Below are positions 33,364 through 41,434 of a stretch of DNA of 43,659 nucleotides, one piece after another. This DNA is from an uncultured Collinsella sp. (GTDB taxonomy: Bacteria > Actinomycetota > Coriobacteriia > Coriobacteriales > Coriobacteriaceae): the NCBI GenBank assembly GCA_900543025.1, contig UQPP01000016.1:1-43659 (forward strand). Reading direction: 5' to 3'. Made by a program: the position numbers and the translations under genes. Below the pieces are notes generated by a model, which had not been told where the DNA came from, searched no databases, and saw nothing but the letters and a program-made list of their open reading frames with translations. The stretch's first letter is position 1, and each line of letters opens with the position of its first letter.

Positions 33364-33418
33364 AGTATAGCCGTAAGCTAGTCATTTTGGGATGACTGGT
33401 TTAGGTAGGCGATATACT
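33364..33418. promoter_or_regulatory. divergent OPT/coaX promoter region
   Basis: TATACT occurs on the minus strand at 33364-33369 and on the plus strand at 33413-33418, facing outward symmetrically. GTCATTTTGGGATGAC (33381-33396) between them is an inverted repeat with 5-bp arms. The -35 elements are poor. A shared regulator could bind the middle. Confidence 0.35.
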
Positions 33419-33445
33419 GCTGGGCAGACGAAAGGAGCGCCGACG

Positions 33446-34297
33446 ATGCTTAATGGGTGCGCATATATATTGACGGTCGACGTGGGCAACACGTTCATTC
33501 GCTTTGGTCTGTTTGCCGAGGATTCGGCCGCGGCGCAGGAATGCCCGCTTGCGACGTGCGAGATCACGACGCCATCGAGCATTACGGCCGACGAAGCGCG
33601 TATGCGTCTCGCTCAAGTCATGGCCGCGCTGGCGGCCGATGCGGGCATGCCCGGCGCGCTCGCGCCCACGGCGGCAGTGCTGAGCTGCGTGGTGCCGGCG
33701 CTCGAGCGCCCGTGGAAGGCGGCGCTTTCCCGCATCTGCACGGGGCGCGTGCTCACGGTGGGGCCGGGCCTCAAGACCGGCATGCCCGTCCACTACGACG
33801 ACCCGGCCGAGATCGGCCCCGACCGCATCGCCGACGCCGTGGCGGCCCGGGCCGTTTACGGCTCTCCGTGCATCGTGATCGACCTGGGCACTACGACCAA
33901 TATCGAGGTCATCGATACGCACGGAACCTTTGTCGGCGGCGTCATCGCGCCGGGTCTGGCACTTGGCGCCCGCTCGCTTTCGGCCGCTGCGGCACGCCTG
34001 CCGCAGGTTGAGCCCTCGGCGCCGACACACGTCATCGGCCGCAACACGCGTGAGGCCATGCGCTCGGGCGTGGTTTTGGGCGAGGTGGCCCGCATCGACG
34101 GCATGCTCGACATGGTGCTTGCCGAGATGCGCGCGACCAAGGCCGCGGGGGAGGGCAGCGTGCCCATCGTCATTACCGGCGACGATGCCGAGGCACTCGC
34201 GTCGCTGGTCGGTCACAGTCTGACGGTCGACGATGCGCTGACGTTGCGGGGTCTCGCCGAGCTCTATCGCATCAACCAAAAGCCCCGCCGCGTGTAA
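33446..34297 (+). CDS. coaX: type III pantothenate kinase
   Basis: A 283-residue ATP-dependent kinase performing the first step of coenzyme A synthesis. ASKHA motifs: phosphate-1 loop DVGNT (12-16), EIGPDRIADAVAA in the middle, and DLGTTTNIEVID as adenosine/phosphate-2 motif. CoaX normally requires a monovalent cation and is not feedback inhibited by CoA. ATG 33446 lies behind AAAGGAG at 9 bases; the frame opens earlier at 33392. The CoA supply may matter to the activase system, but there is no operon link. Confidence 0.92.
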   Translation: MLNGCAYILTVDVGNTFIRFGLFAEDSAAAQECPLATCEITTPSSITADEARMRLAQVMAALAADAGMPGALAPTAAVLSCVVPALERPWKAALSRICTGRVLTVGPGLKTGMPVHYDDPAEIGPDRIADAVAARAVYGSPCIVIDLGTTTNIEVIDTHGTFVGGVIAPGLALGARSLSAAAARLPQVEPSAPTHVIGRNTREAMRSGVVLGEVARIDGMLDMVLAEMRATKAAGEGSVPIVITGDDAEALASLVGHSLTVDDALTLRGLAELYRINQKPRRV

Positions 34298-34334
34298 AGG
34301 TGAGGGCGCCGGTGGGATAAACGCCCCCACCTTT
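34296..34334 (+). terminator. hairpin at the coaX stop codon
   Basis: AAAGGTGAGGGCG (34296-34308) pairs with CGCCCCCACCTTT (34322-34334), one mismatch. No U-run follows beyond TTT within the stem. CTACAATG shortly after (TACAAT 34342-34347) is a likely -10 for the next gene. Confidence 0.6.
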
Positions 34335-34381
34335 CACCTGCTACAATGGGTCAAACTATTGCGATTACGGAGGTGTCTGCC

Positions 34382-34906
34382 ATGTCGGATGATCTTCATC
34401 AAACTTCGTCAGGCAAGCGCTTGGACGTCATTAGCTGGGACGAGTTCTTTATGAGCGTGGCCATCGCCGCGCAGCGCCGCAGCAAGGACCCCAACACGCA
34501 GGTGGGTGCGTGCATCGCCAACACCAACCACCGCATCCTTTCGGTGGGCTACAACGGTACACCCTCGGCGCTCAACGACGACTTTTTTCCGTGGGGTACG
34601 AGCGACGACCCGCTGCAGGACAAGCACAACTACGTGGTCCATGCCGAGGCCAACGCCGTGCTCAACTACCGTGGCTCGCTCAAGGACCTCGAGGGTTCCA
34701 CGGTCTACGTCACGCTGTTCCCGTGCCATGACTGCGCCAAGATTTTGGCGCAGGTGGGCGTGGGCGAGGTTGTCTACCTGGACAACAAGTACGCCGACAC
34801 CGATGATGGGCGCATCAGCCGCCGCATCCTCGACTCCTGTGGCATCAGCTACCGCCAGGTTATCGTCGATGTTCACATCGGCACCGAGGGACAGGCTCAG
34901 CAGTAG
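34382..34906 (+). CDS. dCMP deaminase (ComEB-like)
   Basis: A 174-residue zinc-dependent deoxycytidylate deaminase, converting dCMP to dUMP for thymidylate synthesis. The active-site motifs are HAEAN (H87, E89) and PCHDC (C115, C118). NTQVGACI near 38-45 and GYNGTPSALNDDFF (56-69) are typical of the family's substrate loop. ATG 34382 is preceded by GGAGGTG at 7 bases. It is next to coaX but has its own likely promoter. Confidence 0.93.
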   Translation: MSDDLHQTSSGKRLDVISWDEFFMSVAIAAQRRSKDPNTQVGACIANTNHRILSVGYNGTPSALNDDFFPWGTSDDPLQDKHNYVVHAEANAVLNYRGSLKDLEGSTVYVTLFPCHDCAKILAQVGVGEVVYLDNKYADTDDGRISRRILDSCGISYRQVIVDVHIGTEGQAQQ

Positions 34907-35078
34907 CGCGTGGCAACGCCAGTTGGCAACAAAAGGCAGCTCAAAGAGTCCCGTCCCAAATTGACTACTCGTGAAAGTCGCGTCTGCGCGCATGGACGGC
35001 TCGTGAGCGGGTACATGGCTGTAGTAACATAGCTTCTGTCCGCGGGCGCGCCCGCGTTATTGTGAGAAAGGAGCCCCT

Positions 35079-35357
35079 GTGGCTGTTAACGAAGAGCTGC
35101 TTAAGAAGGTTCTTGAAGAGATTCGCCCCAACCTGCAGGCCGACGGCGGCGATATGGAGTATGTGGGCGTCGACGACGAGGGTGTCGTCAAACTGGAGCT
35201 GCAGGGCGCTTGCGCCGGCTGCCCCATGAGCTCGCTGACCCTGTCCATGGGCATTGAGCGTATCCTGAAGGAGCATGTGCCCGGCGTTACCCGCGTTGAG
35301 CAGGTCAATGCTTCCGGCGAGGCCGAGGACCTGTACGACGAGTACGCGCCGTTCTAA
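35079..35357 (+). CDS. NifU-like iron-sulfur scaffold domain protein
   Basis: A 92-residue protein consisting of one NifU C-terminal (Nfu) domain, which carries an [4Fe-4S] cluster between two subunits and hands it to apo-proteins. The ligand pair is C45-x2-C48 (GACAGCPMSS) after LQADGGDMEYVGV. GTG 35079 behind AAAGGAG. It precedes lgt by about 110 bases. The window encodes several Fe-S enzymes, including the radical SAM protein and the activase, as possible clients. Confidence 0.93.
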   Translation: MAVNEELLKKVLEEIRPNLQADGGDMEYVGVDDEGVVKLELQGACAGCPMSSLTLSMGIERILKEHVPGVTRVEQVNASGEAEDLYDEYAPF

Positions 35358-35466
35358 GATGCGAAAGCTGCGGACGGCATACTCCGCATAGACGTTACGC
35401 CCAAATATGCGGCTGCGAGCGCAAGGCCCGCGGCCGCATTTGTATGTAGGGAGTAGGAGGGTCGAC

Positions 35467-36288
35467 ATGCTCAACGACTTCTACCATATGCTTGATCCTG
35501 TCGCGATCTCGGCGGGCCCCATCACCATCTACTGGTACGGCCTGGCCTACGTGGTCGGCGCTCTGCTCACGGCGGTCGTCATGTACCGCACGCAGCGTCG
35601 CTGGGGTTTTAACATCACGATTGACGACCTGACGAGTGTCGTGGTCGGCGTGGTCTTTGGCCTCATTATCGGTGCGCGCCTGTTCTACGTCGTCTTTTAC
35701 GGTGATGGCTACTACTGGGCGCACCCGCTCGAGATCTTTGCTACCAATGAAGGCGGCATGAGCTTCCATGGCGGCCTGGTGGGCGGCATCATCGGCGGCG
35801 TGCTCGTGTGCCGCATGTACAAGCTCGACGCCTGGACCATCGCCGACCTTGCCGTTATCGGTGCTCCGCTGGCCTTATGTCTGGGACGCTGCGCCAACTT
35901 TGTCAACGGCGAGCTGTGGGGCAAGCCGACCGATCTGCCCTGGGGCGTGATCTTTGGCGGCACCGCGGGCGATATGCCGCGTCACCCCTCCCAGCTCTAC
36001 GAGGCATTTCTTGAGGGCATCGTGCTCTTTTGCATTCTGCAGGTGCTCAGCCGCAAAAAGCCGCTACTGCCCCAAGGCACGTTTATGGGCGTGTTTGTGA
36101 TGGGTTACGGCATCGTCCGCTTCCTCATTGAGTTTGTGCGCGTGCCCGATGCGCAGCTGGGCTATCTGCTGGGCGGCGTCATCACCATGGGTCAGCTGTT
36201 GAGTCTGCCACTCGTAATCGCGGGCCTGGCGCTCATCATCTTTGCTCGTCGCCGCAACCAGCTCCAGCGCATCTACCTCGACGCCTAA
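35467..36288 (+). CDS. lgt: prolipoprotein diacylglyceryl transferase
   Basis: A 273-residue inner-membrane enzyme that transfers diacylglycerol from phosphatidylglycerol to the lipobox cysteine of prolipoproteins, such as the importer binding protein at 13590. Seven hydrophobic segments. H101 (SFHGGLVGG), R141-N144 (GRCANFVNGELWG) and HPSQLYEA (173-180) are the conserved functional positions. ATG 35467 behind AGGAGG at 7 bases; the frame opens 60 bases earlier. The stop codon overlaps a repeat element. Confidence 0.95.
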   Translation: MLNDFYHMLDPVAISAGPITIYWYGLAYVVGALLTAVVMYRTQRRWGFNITIDDLTSVVVGVVFGLIIGARLFYVVFYGDGYYWAHPLEIFATNEGGMSFHGGLVGGIIGGVLVCRMYKLDAWTIADLAVIGAPLALCLGRCANFVNGELWGKPTDLPWGVIFGGTAGDMPRHPSQLYEAFLEGIVLFCILQVLSRKKPLLPQGTFMGVFVMGYGIVRFLIEFVRVPDAQLGYLLGGVITMGQLLSLPLVIAGLALIIFARRRNQLQRIYLDA

Positions 36289-36323
36289 CCACCGCAAAGG
36301 GGACAGGCACCTTTGTGGTGGTT
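36287..36323. repeat. GGGACAGG-loop palindromic repeat, CACC subtype
   Basis: AACCACCGCAAAGG (36287-36300), loop GGACAGGCA, CCTTTGTGGTGGTT (36310-36323); 13 of 14 bases pair. It begins inside the lgt stop codon. Confidence 0.8.
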
Positions 36324-36342
36324 CGCTGGGCAACGATGACAG

Positions 36343-36400
36343 AACCGTAACGTTTCCCCAGATAAAACCTGCCAAAATAAACCTGTCCCTTTTTGGTAGG
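36343..36400. repeat. GGGACAGG-loop repeat, long subtype, inverse orientation
   Basis: Reading on the minus strand: CCTACCAAAA, AGGGACAGG, TTTTGGCAGG, then TTTATC and AAACGTT as in 1101-1154 and 41227-41279. It lies 20 bases from another copy of a different subtype. Confidence 0.8.
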
Positions 36401-36422
36401 TTTCTAGAAAGGCTTTCGGACT

Positions 36423-38606
36423 GTGAAGGATTCCGACCTCTCCACAACGGCTGCGCGTGACGCCGCCCGCATTGTCTGGTTTAAGCGCTACCCCGCCAAG
36501 CAGACGCTCATCGCATTTTTGCTCGCGCTGTTGGCGACCACGGCGTTTTCCATCGATCCCGCCCCGGTGTCGAGCAACGCAGTCTTGGCGATTGACCCCA
36601 AAGCCTCGGGCATGCTGTACGTGTGCTACGAGGTGCTTCTCTCGTTTGCCGGCCATACCGACGCGGTCATGCTGCTTGCGCTTGCCTGCCTGCTCACCTT
36701 GCCGTTTCGCTACGTGTTCTTTGGCCGTGGCGACACCTGGCGTCCATCGATCATTCTGCCGTCGCTGTTCTTCGCCATCTGCATGGTGTTCGGCCGCAGC
36801 TACGATCTCACCGACTCGGCCGAGATTGTCCTTGGCGACAAAGCCCGCATCATCTGCGCCTGGATTGGCGGCGCGGGCTGGATGCTCTTGGCGGTCGTTG
36901 CCTTCTACCTTGCCTTTGAGTGTCTAGATTGGCTGAGCTCTCGGCGCATTCCGTTTTCCGAGGCGCACTTTGGCCGCGTATGGCGTGTGGCTCACGCCGT
37001 GCTCTCGGTCCATCCCTTTGCCGGGCCCTTCCTGGTGCTTATGATCGCCTGGACGCCCACGCTCATCGCTTCGCTGCCCGGCCTTTTTATGGGAGATACG
37101 GGCGCGCAGATTCGCCAGTGGTTCAACTATCCCAACGGCACGAGCGACTACCTGCGCCTACTCAACCCCAACGTGCTGCTCAACGGGCATCATCCCGTAG
37201 TGCACACGGCCATTATCGGCTCGTGCGTTCAGCTGGGGCTTTCGCTGTTCAACAGCGCTAACGCGGGTCTTGCCATCTACACCTGCGCTCAATTTGTCAT
37301 CACGGCTGCCTGCATGGCCTATTCCATTTCGTCGCTGCGCAAATTGGGCGTGAGCCTGCCGGTTCGCGGTGCGATCCTGCTGTTCTTTGCGTTTATGCCG
37401 ATGTTCTCTAACTACGCGGCGTTGCTCACCAAAGACGTGCTCTTTGCCGACGCGTTCTTGGTGCTGCTGGTACAGACCGTCAAGCTCGTGGCATGTGGCC
37501 TGCCCCGTCGTGATGCCAATGCCGAGCGTGCGGGCGAACAGAGGCCCGTGCTCTTTGCGCGACATGACTGGCTGCTGCTCACTCTGGGCGCCATGGGTTC
37601 CACGTTTCTGCGCAACGGCGGCCTGGTGTTTCCCCTGGCGGCATGCGTAATCGCGGCGGCGTTTTGCGCATGGGACGCGCATGTGGCTCATCGTGCAGCC
37701 AAGCAGGCTGGTGCTGCGCCTTCGGGCGGCATCCCGCGTTTCCGCTGGGTGGGAGTTCTTGCGGTGCTTGCACTCTGCCTTGCCTCTAATATGTACTTCA
37801 CCAAGGTCTTTATGCCAGCGCACGACATCACGCCTGGTTCCAAGCGCGAAATCCTTTCGATTCCGTTCCAACAGACGGCTCGTTTCGTCCAAAAGCACGA
37901 CGGCCTTAACTCGGGCGTCAACCCTACGGTTAAGGAGGACGGCACCATCGTGGAAGCTCCTTGCGACGGTTCGGTGACCGACGAAGAGCGTGCCGTGATC
38001 GATCGTGTACTCAAGTACGAGAACCTGGGCCGCCGCTACAACCCCGACAAGTCCGATGCCGTCAAGAACTGCTTTAACGAGTACGCCTCGCAGGAGGACA
38101 TCGATGCCTATTTTGAGGTATGGGCTCAGATGTTTAAGAAGGATCCCGAGTGCTATATTTCGGCGCTTATCAATAACTACTATGGTTATTTTTATCCGAG
38201 CGCGCGCGATGCCTGGGTCTACAGCACGGCGCGTAGTGCCGAGATCATGGCGCGTCCCGACAACCTCAAGTACTTCGACTTCCATCCGGTCGATAGCAAC
38301 GTAGTGCGCTGGTGCGACCACCTGATCAATCTGTACCGTGTGGCGGTGCAGCGCATCCCGTTTATTTCGCTCACCATGAGCTCGGCCACCTATGTGTGGA
38401 TCATGATCGCCGTGGTGGTCTATCTGCTACGTCGTCATTCGTGGCGTGCGCTGGCGATCTGGGTGCCGCTGCTGGGCGTGCTCGCCGTGTGCCTGATCGG
38501 TCCCTGCAACGGCTCGACCTACATGCGCTACCTGTATCCGGTCATCGCCTGCATGCCCTTTGCCATCGGCGCCACCATCACCCGCAGCGATCTCCTCTGG
38601 TCCTAA
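36423..38606 (+). CDS. large polytopic membrane protein (DUF6020-like, GT-C-like topology)
   Basis: A 727-residue integral membrane protein with about 12 hydrophobic segments and a long extracytoplasmic region between about residues 460 and 640. LPGLFMGDTGAQIRQWF and NPNVLLNGHHPVVHTAIIG in the first part match proteins known only as DUF6020 family, seen in Actinobacteria and Firmicutes; TKDVLFADAFLVLLVQTVK follows. The overall topology resembles membrane glycosyltransferases of the GT-C type, but no sugar donor motif can be proved. GTG 36423 behind GAAAGG at 10 bases. Another repeat element follows its stop codon. Confidence 0.7.
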   Translation: MKDSDLSTTAARDAARIVWFKRYPAKQTLIAFLLALLATTAFSIDPAPVSSNAVLAIDPKASGMLYVCYEVLLSFAGHTDAVMLLALACLLTLPFRYVFFGRGDTWRPSIILPSLFFAICMVFGRSYDLTDSAEIVLGDKARIICAWIGGAGWMLLAVVAFYLAFECLDWLSSRRIPFSEAHFGRVWRVAHAVLSVHPFAGPFLVLMIAWTPTLIASLPGLFMGDTGAQIRQWFNYPNGTSDYLRLLNPNVLLNGHHPVVHTAIIGSCVQLGLSLFNSANAGLAIYTCAQFVITAACMAYSISSLRKLGVSLPVRGAILLFFAFMPMFSNYAALLTKDVLFADAFLVLLVQTVKLVACGLPRRDANAERAGEQRPVLFARHDWLLLTLGAMGSTFLRNGGLVFPLAACVIAAAFCAWDAHVAHRAAKQAGAAPSGGIPRFRWVGVLAVLALCLASNMYFTKVFMPAHDITPGSKREILSIPFQQTARFVQKHDGLNSGVNPTVKEDGTIVEAPCDGSVTDEERAVIDRVLKYENLGRRYNPDKSDAVKNCFNEYASQEDIDAYFEVWAQMFKKDPECYISALINNYYGYFYPSARDAWVYSTARSAEIMARPDNLKYFDFHPVDSNVVRWCDHLINLYRVAVQRIPFISLTMSSATYVWIMIAVVVYLLRRHSWRALAIWVPLLGVLAVCLIGPCNGSTYMRYLYPVIACMPFAIGATITRSDLLWS

Positions 38607-38607
38607 C

Positions 38608-38640
38608 TTGGTGCATTGGGGTCAGGTTTCTTTGCACCAA
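38608..38640. repeat. GGGGTCAGG-loop palindromic repeat
   Basis: TTGGTGCA (38608-38615) and TGCACCAA (38633-38640) enclose a loop with GGGGTCAGG. Starts 2 bases after the stop codon. Related to the GGGACAGG-loop family by loop and position. Confidence 0.65.
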
Positions 38641-38771
38641 AGGGGGGCATCATCACGACGCCTTCATTTTGGGGTTTATCTCGCAGGCCAGTAGGTATAT
38701 CATAACGACGTTTGTTTATATTGCCCGAGCATCTGCGCTGGGCTTTAGGTCGAAACCGATAGGAGACACGT

Positions 38772-39578
38772 ATGTCCGGACACTCTAAGTGGGCCACAAC
38801 CAAGCATCGTAAGGGCGCGCAGGACGCCAAGCGTTCCGCCCTCTTCTCCAAGCTCAGCCGCAACATTACCGTTGCTGCCCGTCTCGGCGGCGACCCGCTG
38901 CCCGAGAACAACGCCAGCCTCGCCGCTGCCGTTGCCAAGGCCAAGGCTCAGTCCATGCCTAAGGACAAGATCAAGTCCGCTATCGACAAGGCTTTTGGTT
39001 CGGGTGCCGATGCCGCCGTCTACGAGAATATCGTGTACGAGGGCTACGGTCCCGCCGGTGTCGCCGTCTACGTCGACTGCCTGACCGACAACCGCAACCG
39101 TACCGCTGCTGATGTCCGTTCCGCCTTCTCCCACGCTGGTGGCAACCTGGGCACCTCCGGCTCCGTCGCCTTCCAGTTTGAGCGCAAGGGCCAGATCGTC
39201 GTCGCCAAGGAGATCCTGGACGAGAACGCCAAGAAGGAGACCATGATCGCCAACGGTGCTGCCGGTGACGAGGATGAGTTCATGATGGCCATCGCCGAGG
39301 CCGGCGGCGAGGACTACGAGGACGCCGGCGAGGAGTGGATCGTCTGGACTACTGCCAACGAGGTCATGGCTGTCTCCAAGGCGCTCGAGGAGCAGGGCGT
39401 CCAGGTCAAGGGCTCCGAGACCACCATGGTCCCGACCACCCCGACCGAGGTCTCCGGCGCCGACGCCAAGAAGGTTCAGCGCCTCATCGACCGTCTTGAG
39501 GAGCTCGACGACGTCCAGGATGTTTACAGCACCATGGACATGACCGACGAGGTCATCGCTGCCCTCGAGGAGGAGTAG
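38772..39578 (+). CDS. yebC: YebC/PmpR family protein
   Basis: A 268-residue protein of the YebC/TACO1 family, known as transcription regulators (PmpR) or, more recently, as helpers of translation through polyproline stretches. The start MSGHSKWATTKHRKGAQDAKR is the family hallmark, and domains 2-3 follow with GPAGVAVYVDCLTDNRNRTAADVRSAF. It is about 20 residues longer than the usual 240-250, with an acidic insertion before residue 190 (EDYEDAGEEW). ATG 38772 behind AGGAG at 6 bases. The usual neighbours ruvC/ruvA are not present here. Confidence 0.95.
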   Translation: MSGHSKWATTKHRKGAQDAKRSALFSKLSRNITVAARLGGDPLPENNASLAAAVAKAKAQSMPKDKIKSAIDKAFGSGADAAVYENIVYEGYGPAGVAVYVDCLTDNRNRTAADVRSAFSHAGGNLGTSGSVAFQFERKGQIVVAKEILDENAKKETMIANGAAGDEDEFMMAIAEAGGEDYEDAGEEWIVWTTANEVMAVSKALEEQGVQVKGSETTMVPTTPTEVSGADAKKVQRLIDRLEELDDVQDVYSTMDMTDEVIAALEEE

Positions 39579-39647
39579 CGCCCGCACGGGTTAAGCCGTG
39601 CATATCTGGGCATAATGAAGCGAGCATGCAAGCCTCGTGGAATAGAT

Positions 39648-39694
39648 GAGCCGGATCCGCGTGCGTAGAGCACCGGACCCGGCTCTTTTATAAT
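39648..39694 (+). terminator. yebC terminator overlapping a -10 box
   Basis: GAGCCGGATCCG (39648-39659) pairs with CGGACCCGGCTC (39674-39685), one mismatch, followed by TTTTATAAT. A perfect -10 TATAAT (39689-39694) sits in the tail and probably belongs to amaP; no good -35 was seen. Confidence 0.8.
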
Positions 39695-39744
39695 GATGCG
39701 AACCGTTTTGCATTTCGAGAGCCGAGATTTGAAGGGAGCGCCGC

Positions 39745-40290
39745 GTGCGCGTACTCAAACGAGCCCTAGCGATCGTGTATCTTGCCGCCACCATCGTGGC
39801 GCTGGGTACGCTTGTCTGCCAGTTTTGGGGGCCGTATACGTATCGCTTTATGCTGCTGATGCGCGACCCCATGCCGCGCATTGTCGTGACGGCATGCGGC
39901 GGAGTTGTGGCGATTGGCGTGCTGGTAAGCTTCTTCCGCCTGATGTTTGCTCGTCGCGAGCCGTCCTGCGTGCATCCGGCGGGGGAGCGCAATATCGAGG
40001 TCACGCTCGCGGCGCTTTCTTCGTGCGCCAGGGCTGCTGCAGAGCGCGACGATCGCGTGATGATCGAGCATGTCGAGGCCCGCGTCCAAGGTTCCGACGA
40101 TTCGCATGTCCGTTTTAAGGTCGAGGCTATCGCGCTTGACGATAAGGACGTGGCATCTCTGGCTACCGCGATGCAGCAGCGCATCGAGGAAGCTTGCGAC
40201 ACCATGCTCGGCACGCCGGGTACGACCACGCGCGTCCGTTTTTTGCCGTCCAAGACTACCGTCCAGACCGTGGAGGTTTCCGGTGAGTGA
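39745..40290 (+). CDS. amaP: AmaP, Asp23-anchoring membrane protein
   Basis: A 181-residue protein with two membrane segments (about 8-28 and 46-68) and a soluble C-terminal domain, matching AmaP of the alkaline-shock cluster, which holds Asp23 at the membrane. GTG 39745 behind AAGGGAG. It overlaps the next gene by 8 bases. The gene order amaP - DUF2273 - asp23 is the same as in Firmicutes and supports the call despite low sequence conservation. Confidence 0.82.
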   Translation: MRVLKRALAIVYLAATIVALGTLVCQFWGPYTYRFMLLMRDPMPRIVVTACGGVVAIGVLVSFFRLMFARREPSCVHPAGERNIEVTLAALSSCARAAAERDDRVMIEHVEARVQGSDDSHVRFKVEAIALDDKDVASLATAMQQRIEEACDTMLGTPGTTTRVRFLPSKTTVQTVEVSGE

Positions 40291-40660
40291 TACCAATCAA
40301 GATAAGACCGCTCGTACGCCGCGCCTGACGATTGACCAGAGCGCCACGCCGGCGAACGAACCTGTTGATTCCAAAGCAGAGGCAACTGAGTTACAAGACG
40401 CAGCGGCCGCGGATTTTGACGAGGCTATGGGTCTCATCAAGGGTACGGGCGCTGCCATCTGGAGCTATGCTGTGCGTCATCCCAACACCACGCTCGGTGC
40501 CGTCGCTGGCTTTATCCTTGCCGTGTTGGTGCTCACGCTCGGCCTGTGGGACACGCTCGTCATTGCATTCTTCGTGCTGATCGGCGCCGTGATCGGCCAA
40601 ATTCGCGACGGCGAAAACGGGATCGTCAACTTCTTCGGCCGTCTGTTTAGCGGCCGCTAA
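40283..40660 (+). CDS. DUF2273 small membrane protein
   Basis: A 125-residue protein. Residues 1-60 are hydrophilic, then two membrane segments at about 68-88 and 89-107 with the DUF2273-like short turn, and a C-terminus ending RLFSGR. GTG 40283 behind GGAGG at 6 bases, overlapping the amaP end. In Asp23 clusters this protein is always present; its role is not known, probably in the membrane complex with AmaP. Confidence 0.8.
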   Translation: MSDTNQDKTARTPRLTIDQSATPANEPVDSKAEATELQDAAAADFDEAMGLIKGTGAAIWSYAVRHPNTTLGAVAGFILAVLVLTLGLWDTLVIAFFVLIGAVIGQIRDGENGIVNFFGRLFSGR

Positions 40661-40704
40661 TATGTATTCGACTGTCGCATCCGCGGCAGGCATAAGGAGG
40701 AACC

Positions 40705-41226
40705 ATGGCTTTTAATACGAAGGTCGATGTGGCCGATACCGAGCTCGAGGAGAACGAGGCGGCCGTCGCCGAAGCCGAGGATGTGACGCTCGAGGATGAG
40801 GCGCTCGTCGAGGCCGAGTCCGCCGATGACGCGGACGAGGATGATGAGGAAACAGACGAGTCCGAGGACTCGCTGACCTATTCCAACGGTGTGATCGAGA
40901 AGATCGTCGCCATGGCCACCCGCGAGGTGCCGCACGTCCTGGGCATGAAGGGTAACCTTATGCACTTTGTGCAGGAGCAGTTTGGTGCCGAGAATCTGAC
41001 CAAGGGCGTGACGGTTGAGGTCACCGATGACAATCGCGTGGTCGTCAACATCTCCGTCATTATCGAGTACGGCGCCTATGCGCCCGCGATCTTCGACGAT
41101 GTCAAGGCACGTGTCACCGAGCGCCTTGCCGCGATGACCGGCCTTGAGGTGGCGGGCGTCAACCTGCGCATCGAGGACTTCATCACCCCCGAGGAGTACG
41201 AGCACCGCACCAGCCAGCACGAGTAA
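40705..41226 (+). CDS. Asp23/Gls24 family envelope stress protein
   Basis: A 173-residue cytoplasmic protein. Residues 60-165 are the Asp23 domain (YSNGVIEKIVAMATREVPHV). The first 58 residues are unusually acidic, with about two thirds Glu/Asp/Ala. Asp23 is bound to the membrane by AmaP and is induced by envelope stress. RBS AAGGAGG. It ends at a long-subtype repeat and the terminator at 41280. Confidence 0.93.
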   Translation: MAFNTKVDVADTELEENEAAVAEAEDVTLEDEALVEAESADDADEDDEETDESEDSLTYSNGVIEKIVAMATREVPHVLGMKGNLMHFVQEQFGAENLTKGVTVEVTDDNRVVVNISVIIEYGAYAPAIFDDVKARVTERLAAMTGLEVAGVNLRIEDFITPEEYEHRTSQHE

Positions 41227-41279
41227 CCTTCCAAAAAGGGACAGGTTTGTTTTGGCAGGCTTTATCTGCGAAAACGTTA
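41227..41279. repeat. GGGACAGG-loop repeat, long subtype
   Basis: CCTTCCAAAA (41227-41236), AGGGACAGG, TTTTGGCAGG (41250-41259) then TTTATC and AAACGTT. Begins at the base after the asp23-like stop codon and abuts the terminator, the same layout as at 1101-1200. Confidence 0.8.
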
Positions 41280-41321
41280 AACGGCCGACCGCGCAAGCAA
41301 AAGCGTGGCCGGCCGTTATTT
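41280..41321 (+). terminator. intrinsic terminator of the amaP-asp23 operon
   Basis: AACGGCCGACCGCGC pairs with GCGTGGCCGGCCGTT (one mismatch and one wobble) across an 8-base loop; ATTTG follows. Confidence 0.8.
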
Positions 41322-41434
41322 GTATGCCCCCCGATGTGGGCATACCGCTCGTCTAACTAGGGGTTGCAATCGTCGCGTTCCGCGTTACCCTAATGGGCGC
41401 ATTGTTTCCAAATTGTTAACGAGGGGTTGCCGTA

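Noticed and set aside
35041..35056. CGCGGGCGCGCCCGCG palindrome as an operator of the NifU-like gene
   Set aside because: A 16-bp GC-only palindrome is easily met by chance in this composition, and no promoter elements accompany it.
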